Shown here piece after piece: positions 8,399-16,813 of a DNA stretch of 64,000 bases. The first letter of the stretch is position 1, and every line of letters begins with the position of its first letter. Source of the DNA: Naumannella cuiyingiana (GTDB lineage: Bacteria > Actinomycetota > Actinomycetes > Propionibacteriales > Propionibacteriaceae); NCBI RefSeq assembly GCF_013408305.1, contig NZ_JACBZS010000001.1:558001-622000 (forward strand), written 5' to 3'. The notes under the pieces are model-generated. The model had not been told where the DNA came from. It saw only the letters and a list, made by a program, of their open reading frames with translations, and did not search any database. Position numbers and translations under genes: made by a program.

Positions 8399-9943
8399 GT
8401 GCCCGGATCACCGGTCATTCTCGAGATGATCAACATCACGAAACGGTTCCCCGGCGTGCTCGCGCTCGACGATGTCTCGATGAGTGTCCGGGCCGGCGAG
8501 GTGCACGCGATCTCCGGCGAGAACGGGGCCGGCAAGTCGACGCTGATGAAGGTGCTGTCGGGGGTCTACCCGCACGGCAGCTTCGACGGTGCCATCGAGT
8601 TCGCGGGCTCCCCCGCCCGGTTCGCCAATATCCGTGCCTCCGAGGACGCCGGCATCGTGATCATCCACCAGGAGCTGGCCCTGGTCCCCGAGCTGTCGAT
8701 CGCGGAGAACATCTTCCTCGGCAACGAGCAGCGCCGCTTCGGCGTGATCGACTGGACCGCGACCAACCGGGCCGCCGCCGAGCTGATGGCGAGGGTGGGG
8801 CTGGAGGAGCACCCGGAGACCCTGATCAAGAACATCGGCGTCGGCAAGCAGCAACTGGTGGAGATCGCCAAGGCGCTGTCGAAGAACGTCAAACTGTTGA
8901 TCCTGGACGAGCCCACCGCGGCCCTGAACGAGACGGACTCCGCGCACCTGCTCGACCTGATCCGCGGGCTGCGCGGCCGGGGCATCACCTGCATCATGAT
9001 CAGCCACAAGCTGAACGAGGTGACCGCGGTCTCGGACGCGGTGACCGTGATCCGCGACGGCCGGGTCGTGGAGACGTTCCGCGCCGACGAGGCGCCGATC
9101 GACGAGGACCGGATCATTCGCGGCATGGTCGGCCGGCCGCTGACCGCCCGGTTCCCCGATCACGAGCCGAACATCGGACCCGTCTTGTTGCAGGTGGAGG
9201 GATGGACGGTCCGGCATCCGGAGGTCGCCGACCGCTATGTCTGCAAGAACGAGAGTTTCGAGGTACGCCGGGGCGAGATCGTCGGCTTCGCCGGGCTGAT
9301 GGGCGCCGGTCGCACCGAGCTGGCCAGGTCGCTGTTCGGGCGCTCCTACGGCATCTGGGAGTCCGGCACGATGCGGCTCGGCGACCGGCCGATCGAGCCG
9401 CGTACCGTCGAGCAGGCGATCTCGGCCGGACTGGCCTATGTCACCGAGGACCGCAAGGTGTTCGGTCTGAATCTGCTCGACGACGTGAAGAACACGGTGG
9501 TGAGCGCCGACCTGGCCAGGATCGCCCGCCTCGGTGTGATCGACGAGCAGGCCCAGTTCGCGGCCGCGGAGAGCTATCGCACCGAGCTGCGGATCAAGGC
9601 GCCGAGCGTGAATGCCGGGGTCGCGACCCTGTCCGGGGGCAACCAGCAGAAGGTCGTCCTCGCCAAGTGGCTGTTCACCGAGCCCGAGGTGCTGATCCTG
9701 GACGAGCCGACGCGCGGCATCGACGTCGGCGCGAAGTTCGAGATCTACCGGATCATCGGCGCGCTGGCCGACGCCGGGAAGGCGGTGCTGGTGATCTCCT
9801 CCGAGCTGCCGGAACTGCTCGGCCTGTCCGATCGGATCTACACCATCGCCGAGGGCGCGATCACCGGCGAGGTGTCGCGCGCCGAGGCCACCCAGGAGAA
9901 CCTGATGCGCCTGATGACCCGAACCACCGAACCAGCCGCCTGA
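8399..9943 (+). CDS. mmsA: Multiple monosaccharide ABC transporter ATP-binding protein
   Basis: This 514-residue protein has two ABC domains in tandem, as usual for the CUT2 sugar importers. The first domain carries Walker A (GENGAGKST, residues 40-48) and [13 protein letters not shown]. The second carries a degenerate Walker A-like [10 protein letters not shown], a full signature LSGGNQQKV and [15 protein letters not shown] degenerate second nucleotide site is normal for CUT2. The GTG start at 8399 follows a purine-rich ribosome binding site. It forms an operon with the permease (9-bp gap) and the binding protein. The MmsA/GguA-type assignment rests on family resemblance and operon structure. 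Confidence 0.92.
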   Translation: MPGSPVILEMINITKRFPGVLALDDVSMSVRAGEVHAISGENGAGKSTLMKVLSGVYPHGSFDGAIEFAGSPARFANIRASEDAGIVIIHQELALVPELSIAENIFLGNEQRRFGVIDWTATNRAAAELMARVGLEEHPETLIKNIGVGKQQLVEIAKALSKNVKLLILDEPTAALNETDSAHLLDLIRGLRGRGITCIMISHKLNEVTAVSDAVTVIRDGRVVETFRADEAPIDEDRIIRGMVGRPLTARFPDHEPNIGPVLLQVEGWTVRHPEVADRYVCKNESFEVRRGEIVGFAGLMGAGRTELARSLFGRSYGIWESGTMRLGDRPIEPRTVEQAISAGLAYVTEDRKVFGLNLLDDVKNTVVSADLARIARLGVIDEQAQFAAAESYRTELRIKAPSVNAGVATLSGGNQQKVVLAKWLFTEPEVLILDEPTRGIDVGAKFEIYRIIGALADAGKAVLVISSELPELLGLSDRIYTIAEGAITGEVSRAEATQENLMRLMTRTTEPAA

Positions 9944-9952
9944 GGAGCCGCG

Positions 9953-11242
9953 ATGCGTCACATCAAAGACATCTTCGGCGGGAACCGGCGCCAGTTCGGC
10001 ATGCTGATCGCACTCGTCGCGCTGGTCGTCTTCTTCCAGGTCGCCACCGGCGGCGCGGTGGTCACGTCGATCAACCTGATGAACCTGCTGAACGGCAATG
10101 CCTACATCCTGATCCTGGCGATCGGGATGGTGCTGGTGATCATCGCCGGGCACATCGACCTGTCCGTCGGCTCGGTCGCGGCCTTCGCGGGGATCGTCAC
10201 CGCGATCGCGATGCGCGACCTGGGCGTGCCCTGGTGGGCGGGCATCCTGCTCTGCCTCGCCGTCGGCGCGCTCGCGGGCGCCTGGCAGGGCTTCTGGGTG
10301 GCCTATGTCGGCATCCCCGCCTTCATCGTGACGTTGGCCGGGATGCTGCTGTTCCGCGGTGCCAACCAGTTCGTCGGCCAGTCGAACTCGGTGCCGGTGC
10401 CGCCGCAGATCCAGTACCTCGGCGGCGGCTACCTGCCCGAGGTCGGGCCGCGGACGGGCTACAACAACCTGACCCTGCTGCTCGGGCTGCTGGTGATCGC
10501 CGGCCTGGTGCTCGGCGAGGTGATCCAGCGCCGCAACCGCCGGCGGATCCAGGCCGAGGTGCCACCGGTGTGGGTGAGCGTGGTCAAGCTGGCGCTGCTG
10601 GCCGCGGTGATCTATGCGGCGACCTATCTGTTCGCCACCGGCCGCGCGGGCACCTCCTTCCCGGTCCCGGGGCTGATCCTCGCGGTGCTGGTGATCTTCT
10701 ACTGGTTCGTCTCCTCGCGTACCGTCACCGGCCGGCATGTCTATGCCGTCGGCGGCAACAAGCAGGCCGCCGCGCTGTCCGGTGTGAACACCAAGCGGGT
10801 GAACTTCTTCGTGATGATGAACATGTCGATCCTGGCCTCGCTGGCGGGGTTGATCTTCGTCGGCCGATCGACCTCGTCCGGCCCGTTCGACGGGGTGAAC
10901 TGGGAGCTCGACGCGATCGCCGCCGTCTTCATCGGCGGCGCCGCGGTCAGCGGCGGGGTCGGCACCGTGATCGGCGCGCTGATCGGCGGCCTGGTGATGG
11001 CGGTGCTGAACAACGGCCTGCAACTGCTCGGCGTCGGCGCCGACTGGACCCAGATGATCAAGGGCCTGGTGCTGCTGATCGCGGTCGCATTCGACGTGTG
11101 GAACAAGACCCAGGGCAAGCCGTCGATCACGGGCCTGTTGTTGGGTACGCGAAAGCCCCGGGAGGCGGCGCCGCCCGCGGAGCCGGCCGATCCGGTCGAC
11201 CAGGCCTCGACCGAGCGCCCCGGCGTGGGTCAGCAGTCGTGA
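9953..11242 (+). CDS. mmsB: Multiple monosaccharide ABC transporter permease
   Basis: This 429-residue CUT2 permease has about ten membrane segments. It includes the BPD_transp_2 hallmark IAGHIDLSVGSVAAFAGIV (residues about 63-81) and the GGVGTVIGALIGGLVMAVLNNGLQL segment near the C-terminus. It is longer than RbsC-type permeases because of a central soluble insert (RRNRRRIQAEVPP), a feature of the GguB/MmsB subgroup. It presumably homodimerises with the MmsA ATPase. Confidence 0.92.
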   Translation: MRHIKDIFGGNRRQFGMLIALVALVVFFQVATGGAVVTSINLMNLLNGNAYILILAIGMVLVIIAGHIDLSVGSVAAFAGIVTAIAMRDLGVPWWAGILLCLAVGALAGAWQGFWVAYVGIPAFIVTLAGMLLFRGANQFVGQSNSVPVPPQIQYLGGGYLPEVGPRTGYNNLTLLLGLLVIAGLVLGEVIQRRNRRRIQAEVPPVWVSVVKLALLAAVIYAATYLFATGRAGTSFPVPGLILAVLVIFYWFVSSRTVTGRHVYAVGGNKQAAALSGVNTKRVNFFVMMNMSILASLAGLIFVGRSTSSGPFDGVNWELDAIAAVFIGGAAVSGGVGTVIGALIGGLVMAVLNNGLQLLGVGADWTQMIKGLVLLIAVAFDVWNKTQGKPSITGLLLGTRKPREAAPPAEPADPVDQASTERPGVGQQS

Positions 11243-11277
11243 GGCGAATTTTCGAGAGCTGGAGGAAAGGGAACGAG

Positions 11278-12387
11278 ATGAGAACACGTGGGATGTGGGT
11301 ACGCGCGGCGGTGGCCGCGGCGGCGGCCGCCACCTTGGCGCTGTCGGCCTGCGGTGGGCGTACCGAGGCAGAGCAGGGCACGCCCGGGCAGGAGGGCGCG
11401 GCCGGTTTCGAGAAGGGCGCGCTGATCGGGGTGGCGCTGCCGCAGAAGACCTCGGAGAACTGGGTGCTGGCCGAGGGCCTGTTCAACGACGGGCTGAGCG
11501 CGGCCGGTTACCAGCCGGACGTGCAGTTCGCCAACGGCGGGGTCGCCGAGCAGCAGAACCAGATCCAGTCGATGGTGACCAAGGGCGCCAAGGTGATCAT
11601 CGTCGGCGCGCTGGACGGATCCCAGGTGTCCTCGCAGGTGCAGCAGGCGAAGGACTCCGGCGCGACCGTGATCGCCTACGACCGGCTGATCCTGAACACG
11701 CCGGCGGTGGACTACTACGTCGCTTTCGACCCGTTCAAGGTCGGCGAGCTGCAGGGCCAGGCGCTGCTGGACGGGCTGGCCGAGCGCAAGGGCGGTGGCC
11801 CCTACAACATCGAGCTGATCGCCGGTTCCCCCGACGACGCCAACACGAAGAACTTCTTCGACGGTGCGATGAGCGTGCTGCAGCCCAAGATCGACGACGG
11901 AACGCTGGTCGTGCAGTCGGGGCAGACCGAGATGAGCCAGGTCGTCACCCAGGGCTGGAAGGCCGAGAACGTGCAGAAGCGGATGGACACGATCCTGTCC
12001 GGCAAGTACTCCGGCGACACCGAGCTGGACGGCGTGCTGTCGCCGAACGACACGCTCGCCCGCGCCGCGCTGACCTCGGTGAAGCAGGCCGGCAAGCCGA
12101 CCCCGGTGGTGACCGGTCAGGATTCCGAGGTCGAGTCGGTGAAGTCGATCATCGCCGGCGAGCAGTACTCGACGATCTACAAGGACACCCGCGAGCTGGT
12201 CGACCAGACGATCAAGATGGTGGACAGCCTGCAGCAGGGTCAGCAGCCGGAGGTGAACGACACCACCGACTACGACAACGGGGTGAAGATCGTGCCGACC
12301 TATCAGCTCGACCCGGTGATCGTCACGCAGAAGAACGCCAAGGAGGTCTACGCCGACGATCCGATCCTGGGCAAGGAGATCGAGTAA
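11278..12387 (+). CDS. chvE: ChvE-like multiple monosaccharide-binding lipoprotein
   Basis: This 369-residue substrate-binding protein begins with a lipoprotein signal peptide (lipobox LSAC, lipidated Cys25). A two-lobed sugar-binding fold follows (ALIGVALPQKTSENWVLAEG; GAKVIIVGALDGSQV). The C-terminal part, VVTGQDSEVESVKSIIAGEQYSTIYKDTREL, resembles ChvE/xylose-binding proteins. The ligand is probably an aldose such as xylose, arabinose, galactose or glucose. A strong ribosome binding site (GGAGGAAAGGG) precedes the ATG and should give higher expression than the membrane parts. Confidence 0.9.
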   Translation: MRTRGMWVRAAVAAAAAATLALSACGGRTEAEQGTPGQEGAAGFEKGALIGVALPQKTSENWVLAEGLFNDGLSAAGYQPDVQFANGGVAEQQNQIQSMVTKGAKVIIVGALDGSQVSSQVQQAKDSGATVIAYDRLILNTPAVDYYVAFDPFKVGELQGQALLDGLAERKGGGPYNIELIAGSPDDANTKNFFDGAMSVLQPKIDDGTLVVQSGQTEMSQVVTQGWKAENVQKRMDTILSGKYSGDTELDGVLSPNDTLARAALTSVKQAGKPTPVVTGQDSEVESVKSIIAGEQYSTIYKDTRELVDQTIKMVDSLQQGQQPEVNDTTDYDNGVKIVPTYQLDPVIVTQKNAKEVYADDPILGKEIE

Positions 12388-12403
12388 CCGCGGGCCGGGG
12401 CCG

Positions 12404-12426
12404 CCGGACGGGCTAGTCTCGTCCGG
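12404..12426 (+). promoter_or_regulatory. uppS leaderless promoter inside a hairpin
   Basis: TAGTCT (12414-12419) ends six bases before the uppS GTG. The same stretch forms a hairpin with arms CCGGACG (12404-12410) and CGTCCGG (12420-12426). The arms could end transcription of the sugar operon or act in uppS regulation; both readings are inference. Confidence 0.5.
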
Positions 12427-13214
12427 TGGCCCGTCACGTCGAACCGCCGAAGCCGCACCCGTCCGGGGCGCGCCCGCCCCGACTGCCCGCGAAAGCGCTG
12501 CCCAGGCATGTCGCGATCGTGATGGACGGCAACGGCCGCTGGGCCAAGCAGCGCGGGCTGCCACGGACCGACGGGCATGCGGCCGGGGAGGCCGCGCTGT
12601 TCGATGTGATCGCGGGCGCGATCGAGGTCGGGGTGAAGTATCTGTCGGCGTACGCCTTCAGCACGGAGAACTGGCGGCGCTCCCCCGACGAGGTCCGCTG
12701 GCTGATGGGCTTCAACCGCGACGTGATCCATCGCCGCCGCGACGAGTTGGATGCGATGGGGGTGCGGATCCGCTGGGCCGGTCGCCGGCCGCGGCTGTGG
12801 AAATCGGTGATCGACGAGCTGGAGAGCGCCGAGGAGCAGTCGAAGGACAATTCGGTGCTCACGCTGCAGTTCTGCGTGAACTACGGCGGGCGGGCGGAGA
12901 TCGTCGATGCCACCCGGCGGATCGCCGAGCTCGCCGCCGCGGGGAAGCTCGACCCGGCCCGGCTGAACGAGAAGCGCTTCGCGCAGTTCCTCGACGAGCC
13001 GGAGATTCCGGATGTCGACCTGTTCGTCCGGTCCTCCGGCGAGCAACGCACCTCAAACTTCTTGTTGTGGCAGTCCGCGTACGCCGAGCTGGTCTTCCTG
13101 AACACGCTGTGGCCGGACTTCGACCGGCGCGACCTGTGGCGGGCCATCGAGCTCTACGCCGATCGCGACCGCCGCTACGGCGGCGCGATCCCCAACGAGG
13201 TCGGCGGGGCTTGA
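12426..13214 (+). CDS. uppS: Polyprenyl diphosphate synthase (cis-prenyltransferase, UppS family)
   Basis: The enzyme condenses isopentenyl diphosphate onto an allylic primer to make the lipid carrier for cell-wall synthesis. The 262-residue protein has the substrate-binding motif [12 protein letters not shown] (catalytic Asp34), the central [14 protein letters not shown] segment and the C-terminal signature [25 protein letters not shown] (quoted in part). It starts at a GTG placed six bases after a -10-like hexamer. The product chain length (C50 or C55) cannot be read from the sequence. The usual recO partner is 4 kb away. Confidence 0.95.
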   Translation: MARHVEPPKPHPSGARPPRLPAKALPRHVAIVMDGNGRWAKQRGLPRTDGHAAGEAALFDVIAGAIEVGVKYLSAYAFSTENWRRSPDEVRWLMGFNRDVIHRRRDELDAMGVRIRWAGRRPRLWKSVIDELESAEEQSKDNSVLTLQFCVNYGGRAEIVDATRRIAELAAAGKLDPARLNEKRFAQFLDEPEIPDVDLFVRSSGEQRTSNFLLWQSAYAELVFLNTLWPDFDRRDLWRAIELYADRDRRYGGAIPNEVGGA

Positions 13215-13281
13215 CCGCCACCGGCGAACGTTCCGGAACCGGCGCCGGCCGGCCGGGCGCGGCGAGGGCGGTGCGGCCCAG

Positions 13282-16200
13282 TCACCGGAAGTCCCGCGAG
13301 CGGGTCCGCGTGCTGAGCACGAGCTCGGTCAACCGATCGGCGTAGAGATTGGTCACACCGTGCTCGGAGCGCTCCAGGATGCCGCGGATGATCATCGCCG
13401 AGGCGGTGCGCGCCACCTTGCGGTGCTGCTGCCAGCACCCGGGGGTGACGATCACGTTCAGCAGGCCGCCCTCGTCCTCGATGTTGAGGAAGGTGATTCC
13501 GCTCGCCGTCATCGGCCGCTGCCGGTGGGTGACCACCCCACCCACCTCGATCCGGCGGCCGGGCTCCACCTGCCCCAACAGCTCGATCGGCAGCACCCCG
13601 CGCTCGGTCAGCTCCTCTCGGCAGTGCCGCATCGGGTGATCGTCGGGGCTGATCCCGGTGGCCCGCAGATCGTGGCCCAGCAGCTCCATCGCCGTCGGCT
13701 CCGGCAGCAGTGGCGGCTGGCTCGCGACACCGATCTCCAACTGACCGGGCGCGGTCCCCGCCACCAGTCCCGACCCCCACAGCGCTGCTCGGCGCGATCC
13801 CCCCAGACCGTCCAGCGCCCCGGACAGCGACAGTGACTCCAGTTGCGCCGCATCGAGGCGAACCCGCCTGGCCAGGTCGGCGATGTCGGTGAAGGGCCCG
13901 CCGAGCTCGCGTTCGGCCACGATCCGCTCTGCCACCTCCACCCCGATCAGGTTGATCTCGGCCAGCCCGAGCCGCACGGCGTACCCGCCGTCGCGGCGGT
14001 GCTCCGCGGCATCGTCTCGCGCTGCGGGATCGAACTCGCCGATCTCGGACTGGTCGTGATCGCGCAGGCAGTCGGGATTGGTCCCGGCCGCATCCGGCCC
14101 GCCGCGGCCGCTCTCGCGTTCCGGGCCGGTCTCGCGCTCCGGGCCGGTCTCGCGTTCCAGGCCGGCCTGCACTCCGGAGCGGGCCAGGTCGGGCCCGCGG
14201 ACGCTCACGCCGTGTCGGCGCGCATCGCCGACCAGCGTCGCGCCCGAGTAGAAGCCCATCGGCTGCGAGCGCAACAAGGCGGCGAGGAAGGCCGCCGGAT
14301 AGTGCAGCTTGAGCCAGGAGCTGGCATAGACCAGCACGGCGAAGCTCAACGCATGGGATTCGGCGAAGCCGAAGTTCGCGAAGGCCTCGATCTGGGTGTA
14401 GATCTCATCGGCAAGCTCGCCGTCGATGCCGTTGCCGGCCATCCCGGCGTACAGCTTCTCGCGCAGCTCGTCGATCCGCTCCACCCCGCGCTTGGACCCC
14501 ATCGCCCGGCGCAACAGGTCGGCATCGGCCAGCGTGCACCCGCCGACCGTGGTGGCCATCTGGATCAGTTGCTCCTGGAACAACGGCACGCCGAGGGTAC
14601 GCTCCAGCACCGGCTCGAGCAGCGGATGCGGACAGGTCACCGCCTCCGCCCCGGTCCGCCGCCGGATGTAGGGATGCACCGCGCCGCCCTGGATCGGGCC
14701 CGGCCGGATCAGGGCGATCTCGACCGCCAGGTCGTAGAACGATCGCGGCCGCAGCCGCGGCAGCGTACCGAGCTGGGCGCGCGACTCGACCTGGAAGACC
14801 CCGATCGCGTCGGCCCGGCACAACATGTCGTAGACGCCGGGCTCGTTGCGGGGAAGGGTCTCGATCCGCCACCGCTCCCCCAGGTGCTCGGCGACGAGAT
14901 CGAAGGTGTGCTGCAGCGCCGCCAGCATCCCGAGCCCGAGCAGGTCGAACTTCACCAGCCCCATCCAGGCACAGTCGTCCTTGTCCCACTGCAGCACCGT
15001 CCGGTCCGTCATCCGGGCCGGTTCGACCGGGCAGACCTCCGAGACCGGCCGCTCGGTGAGCACCATCCCGCCCGAATGGATGCCGAGGTGGCGCGGGAAG
15101 GTCAACAACTGTTCGGCCAGCTCGGTCACCTGCCGCGGGATGTCGTGGCCGGTCTCGGCGAAATCCGGGCCCCAGCGCTCCACCTGCTTGGACCAGGCGT
15201 CCTGCTGGCCGGTGCTGTAGCCGAGCGCCTTCGCCATGTCGCGGATCGCGTTCTTCGGCCGATAGGTGATCACATTGCAGACCTGGGCGGCATTGCGCCG
15301 GCCGTAGCGGCGGTAGACGTACTGGATCACCTCCTCGCGCCGGCCCGCGTCGAAATCGACGTCGATGTCCGGCTCCTCGTCGCGCAGCGCGGAGAGGAAC
15401 CGCTCGAACGGCAGCCGGTAGAACACCGAATCGATCACCGTGATCCCGAGCACGTAGCAGACCGCGGACGCCGCCGCGGAACCCCTGCCCTGACAAAGAA
15501 TGCCGCGCTCGCGGGCGAAGCCGACGATGTCGTGCACGATCAGGAAGTAGCCGGCAAACCCCTTGGCCTCGATCACCGCCAGCTCCTCCTCCACCCGGCG
15601 GGCGGCCGGATGGTCGGGATCGCCGGCCACCCCGGGATAGCGCTCGGGCAGGCGCCGTGCCACCAGCTCGCGCAGCCAGCTCATCGGGCTGTGGCCGGCC
15701 GGTACCTCGGTCTGCGGCAGCCTCGGCCGCGCGGTGCGCAGCACGAAACCGAGATCGTCGGCGATCTCGACGCTGCGCTCGACCGCGCCGAGGTGGCGGG
15801 CGAACCGCGCCGCCATCTCCGCGCCGCTGCGCAGGTGGGCCCCCGGGGTGCCGGGCAGCCAGCCGTCCAGCTCGGTCAGGCTGGACCTGGCTCGCACCGC
15901 CGCCAGCGCGCTGGCCAGCCGATAGCGCTCGGGGGTGGCGTGGTGGGCGGCCGTGGTCGCCACCGTCGGCAGTCGGTGCGTCGCGGCCAGCGCGGCGAGT
16001 TGATCATTGCGCGCGCTGTCGTCCGGCAGCCCGTGATCGGTCAGCTCGACCACCACATTGCCGCGGCCGAACAGCTCGACCAGTCGGGACAGCTCCGCCC
16101 CGGCCGCGCGCTCGCCGCCGCGCGCCAGCGCCCGGCGTACCCGGCCCTTGCGGCATCCGGTCAGCACCAGCCAGTGCCCGCCGGCCCGGGCGGCAAGATC

Positions 16201-16791
16201 ATCGAGATCGTGCAGCGGGCGTCCCTTCTCCGCCCCCTCGCGCAGGTAGCCGTCGGTCAGGGCCAGCGACAGCCGCCGATAGCCCTCCGCGCGCCGGGCG
16301 AGCACCAGCAGGTGCTCGTCGTCGGGGTCGGGTACGCCGGTGCGCTCCGGCGGGGTGAGCGAGAGCTCGGCGCCGAAGACGGTGATCAGATCCCCGTACG
16401 CCTGCGCCGCCTCCGCCATCCGGACCGCGCCGTAGAGGCCGTCGTGATCGGTCAGCGCGAGCCCGTGCAGGCCGAGCCGGTGCGCCTCGGTGGCGAGCTC
16501 CTCCGGCGGCGAGGCGCCGTCGAGGAAGCTGTAGGCGGAGTGGGCGTGCAGCTCGGCATAGGGCACCCCGCCGGTCGGCGGCGCGACGCCGCGGGCGGGG
16601 CGGAAGGCCGGACGCTTGTGCGAGCGCGGCCGGTCATCGGGCGGCCACGCCCGTCCGGACGGCTCGGGCGGCCACGCCCGTCCGGACGGCTCGGGCGGCC
16701 ACGCCCGTCCGGATGGTTCGGGCGGCCACGGCCGCCCGGAGAGCTTCGCCTCCAGCTCCGACCAGGTGACCGGCGGGTTCTGCCAGCCCAT
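13282..16791 (-). CDS. dnaE2: Error-prone DNA polymerase DnaE2
   Basis: This C-family polymerase of 1169 residues performs damage-induced mutagenesis with ImuB and ImuA'. After an unusual N-terminal repeat region (residues 19-51) come the PHP domain (PYAELHAHSAYSFLDGASPPEE, quoted in part), the palm with catalytic acidic residues (EPDIDVDFD), the fingers (GKRGVERIDELREKL region, written MGSKRGVERI) and the C-terminal (HhH)2 and OB parts. It lacks the extended C-terminus of replicative DnaE1. The ATG at 16791 gives MGWQNPPVTW, a common DnaE2 start. A low-complexity Glu/Arg repeat interrupts it near residue 880. It is the last gene of the SOS operon, 22 bp after imuB. Confidence 0.95.
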   Translation of the reverse strand: MGWQNPPVTWSELEAKLSGRPWPPEPSGRAWPPEPSGRAWPPEPSGRAWPPDDRPRSHKRPAFRPARGVAPPTGGVPYAELHAHSAYSFLDGASPPEELATEAHRLGLHGLALTDHDGLYGAVRMAEAAQAYGDLITVFGAELSLTPPERTGVPDPDDEHLLVLARRAEGYRRLSLALTDGYLREGAEKGRPLHDLDDLAARAGGHWLVLTGCRKGRVRRALARGGERAAGAELSRLVELFGRGNVVVELTDHGLPDDSARNDQLAALAATHRLPTVATTAAHHATPERYRLASALAAVRARSSLTELDGWLPGTPGAHLRSGAEMAARFARHLGAVERSVEIADDLGFVLRTARPRLPQTEVPAGHSPMSWLRELVARRLPERYPGVAGDPDHPAARRVEEELAVIEAKGFAGYFLIVHDIVGFARERGILCQGRGSAAASAVCYVLGITVIDSVFYRLPFERFLSALRDEEPDIDVDFDAGRREEVIQYVYRRYGRRNAAQVCNVITYRPKNAIRDMAKALGYSTGQQDAWSKQVERWGPDFAETGHDIPRQVTELAEQLLTFPRHLGIHSGGMVLTERPVSEVCPVEPARMTDRTVLQWDKDDCAWMGLVKFDLLGLGMLAALQHTFDLVAEHLGERWRIETLPRNEPGVYDMLCRADAIGVFQVESRAQLGTLPRLRPRSFYDLAVEIALIRPGPIQGGAVHPYIRRRTGAEAVTCPHPLLEPVLERTLGVPLFQEQLIQMATTVGGCTLADADLLRRAMGSKRGVERIDELREKLYAGMAGNGIDGELADEIYTQIEAFANFGFAESHALSFAVLVYASSWLKLHYPAAFLAALLRSQPMGFYSGATLVGDARRHGVSVRGPDLARSGVQAGLERETGPERETGPERESGRGGPDAAGTNPDCLRDHDQSEIGEFDPAARDDAAEHRRDGGYAVRLGLAEINLIGVEVAERIVAERELGGPFTDIADLARRVRLDAAQLESLSLSGALDGLGGSRRAALWGSGLVAGTAPGQLEIGVASQPPLLPEPTAMELLGHDLRATGISPDDHPMRHCREELTERGVLPIELLGQVEPGRRIEVGGVVTHRQRPMTASGITFLNIEDEGGLLNVIVTPGCWQQHRKVARTASAMIIRGILERSEHGVTNLYADRLTELVLSTRTRSRDFR
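14106..14159 (-). repeat. Tandem 18-bp repeat inside dnaE2
   Basis: Three consecutive 18-base copies (14106-14123, 14124-14141, 14142-14159), each differing at one or two positions, encode repeated ERETGP hexapeptides in DnaE2. The region lies between conserved polymerase blocks and is probably a flexible loop. Confidence 0.9.
16639..16740 (-). repeat. Tandem 27-bp repeat at the dnaE2 5' end
   Basis: Two identical 27-base copies (16639-16665, 16666-16692), a third with two changes (16693-16719) and a partial diverged fourth encode nine-residue units GRAWPPEPS at residues 19-51. The unit length is a multiple of three, so copy-number change would keep the frame. Confidence 0.92.
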
Positions 16792-16813
16792 CAGTCCTGC
16801 CCTCCCGGGTTCA

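Noticed and set aside
8408-11287. Open frame of 959 codons on the minus strand opposite the sugar importer
   Set aside because: The translation is His/Gln/Asp-rich with no fold, and the plus strand carries clear MmsA and MmsB motifs.
16639-16740. CRISPR array or integron-like repeat
   Set aside because: The repeats are contiguous 27-bp units without spacers and are in frame inside dnaE2.
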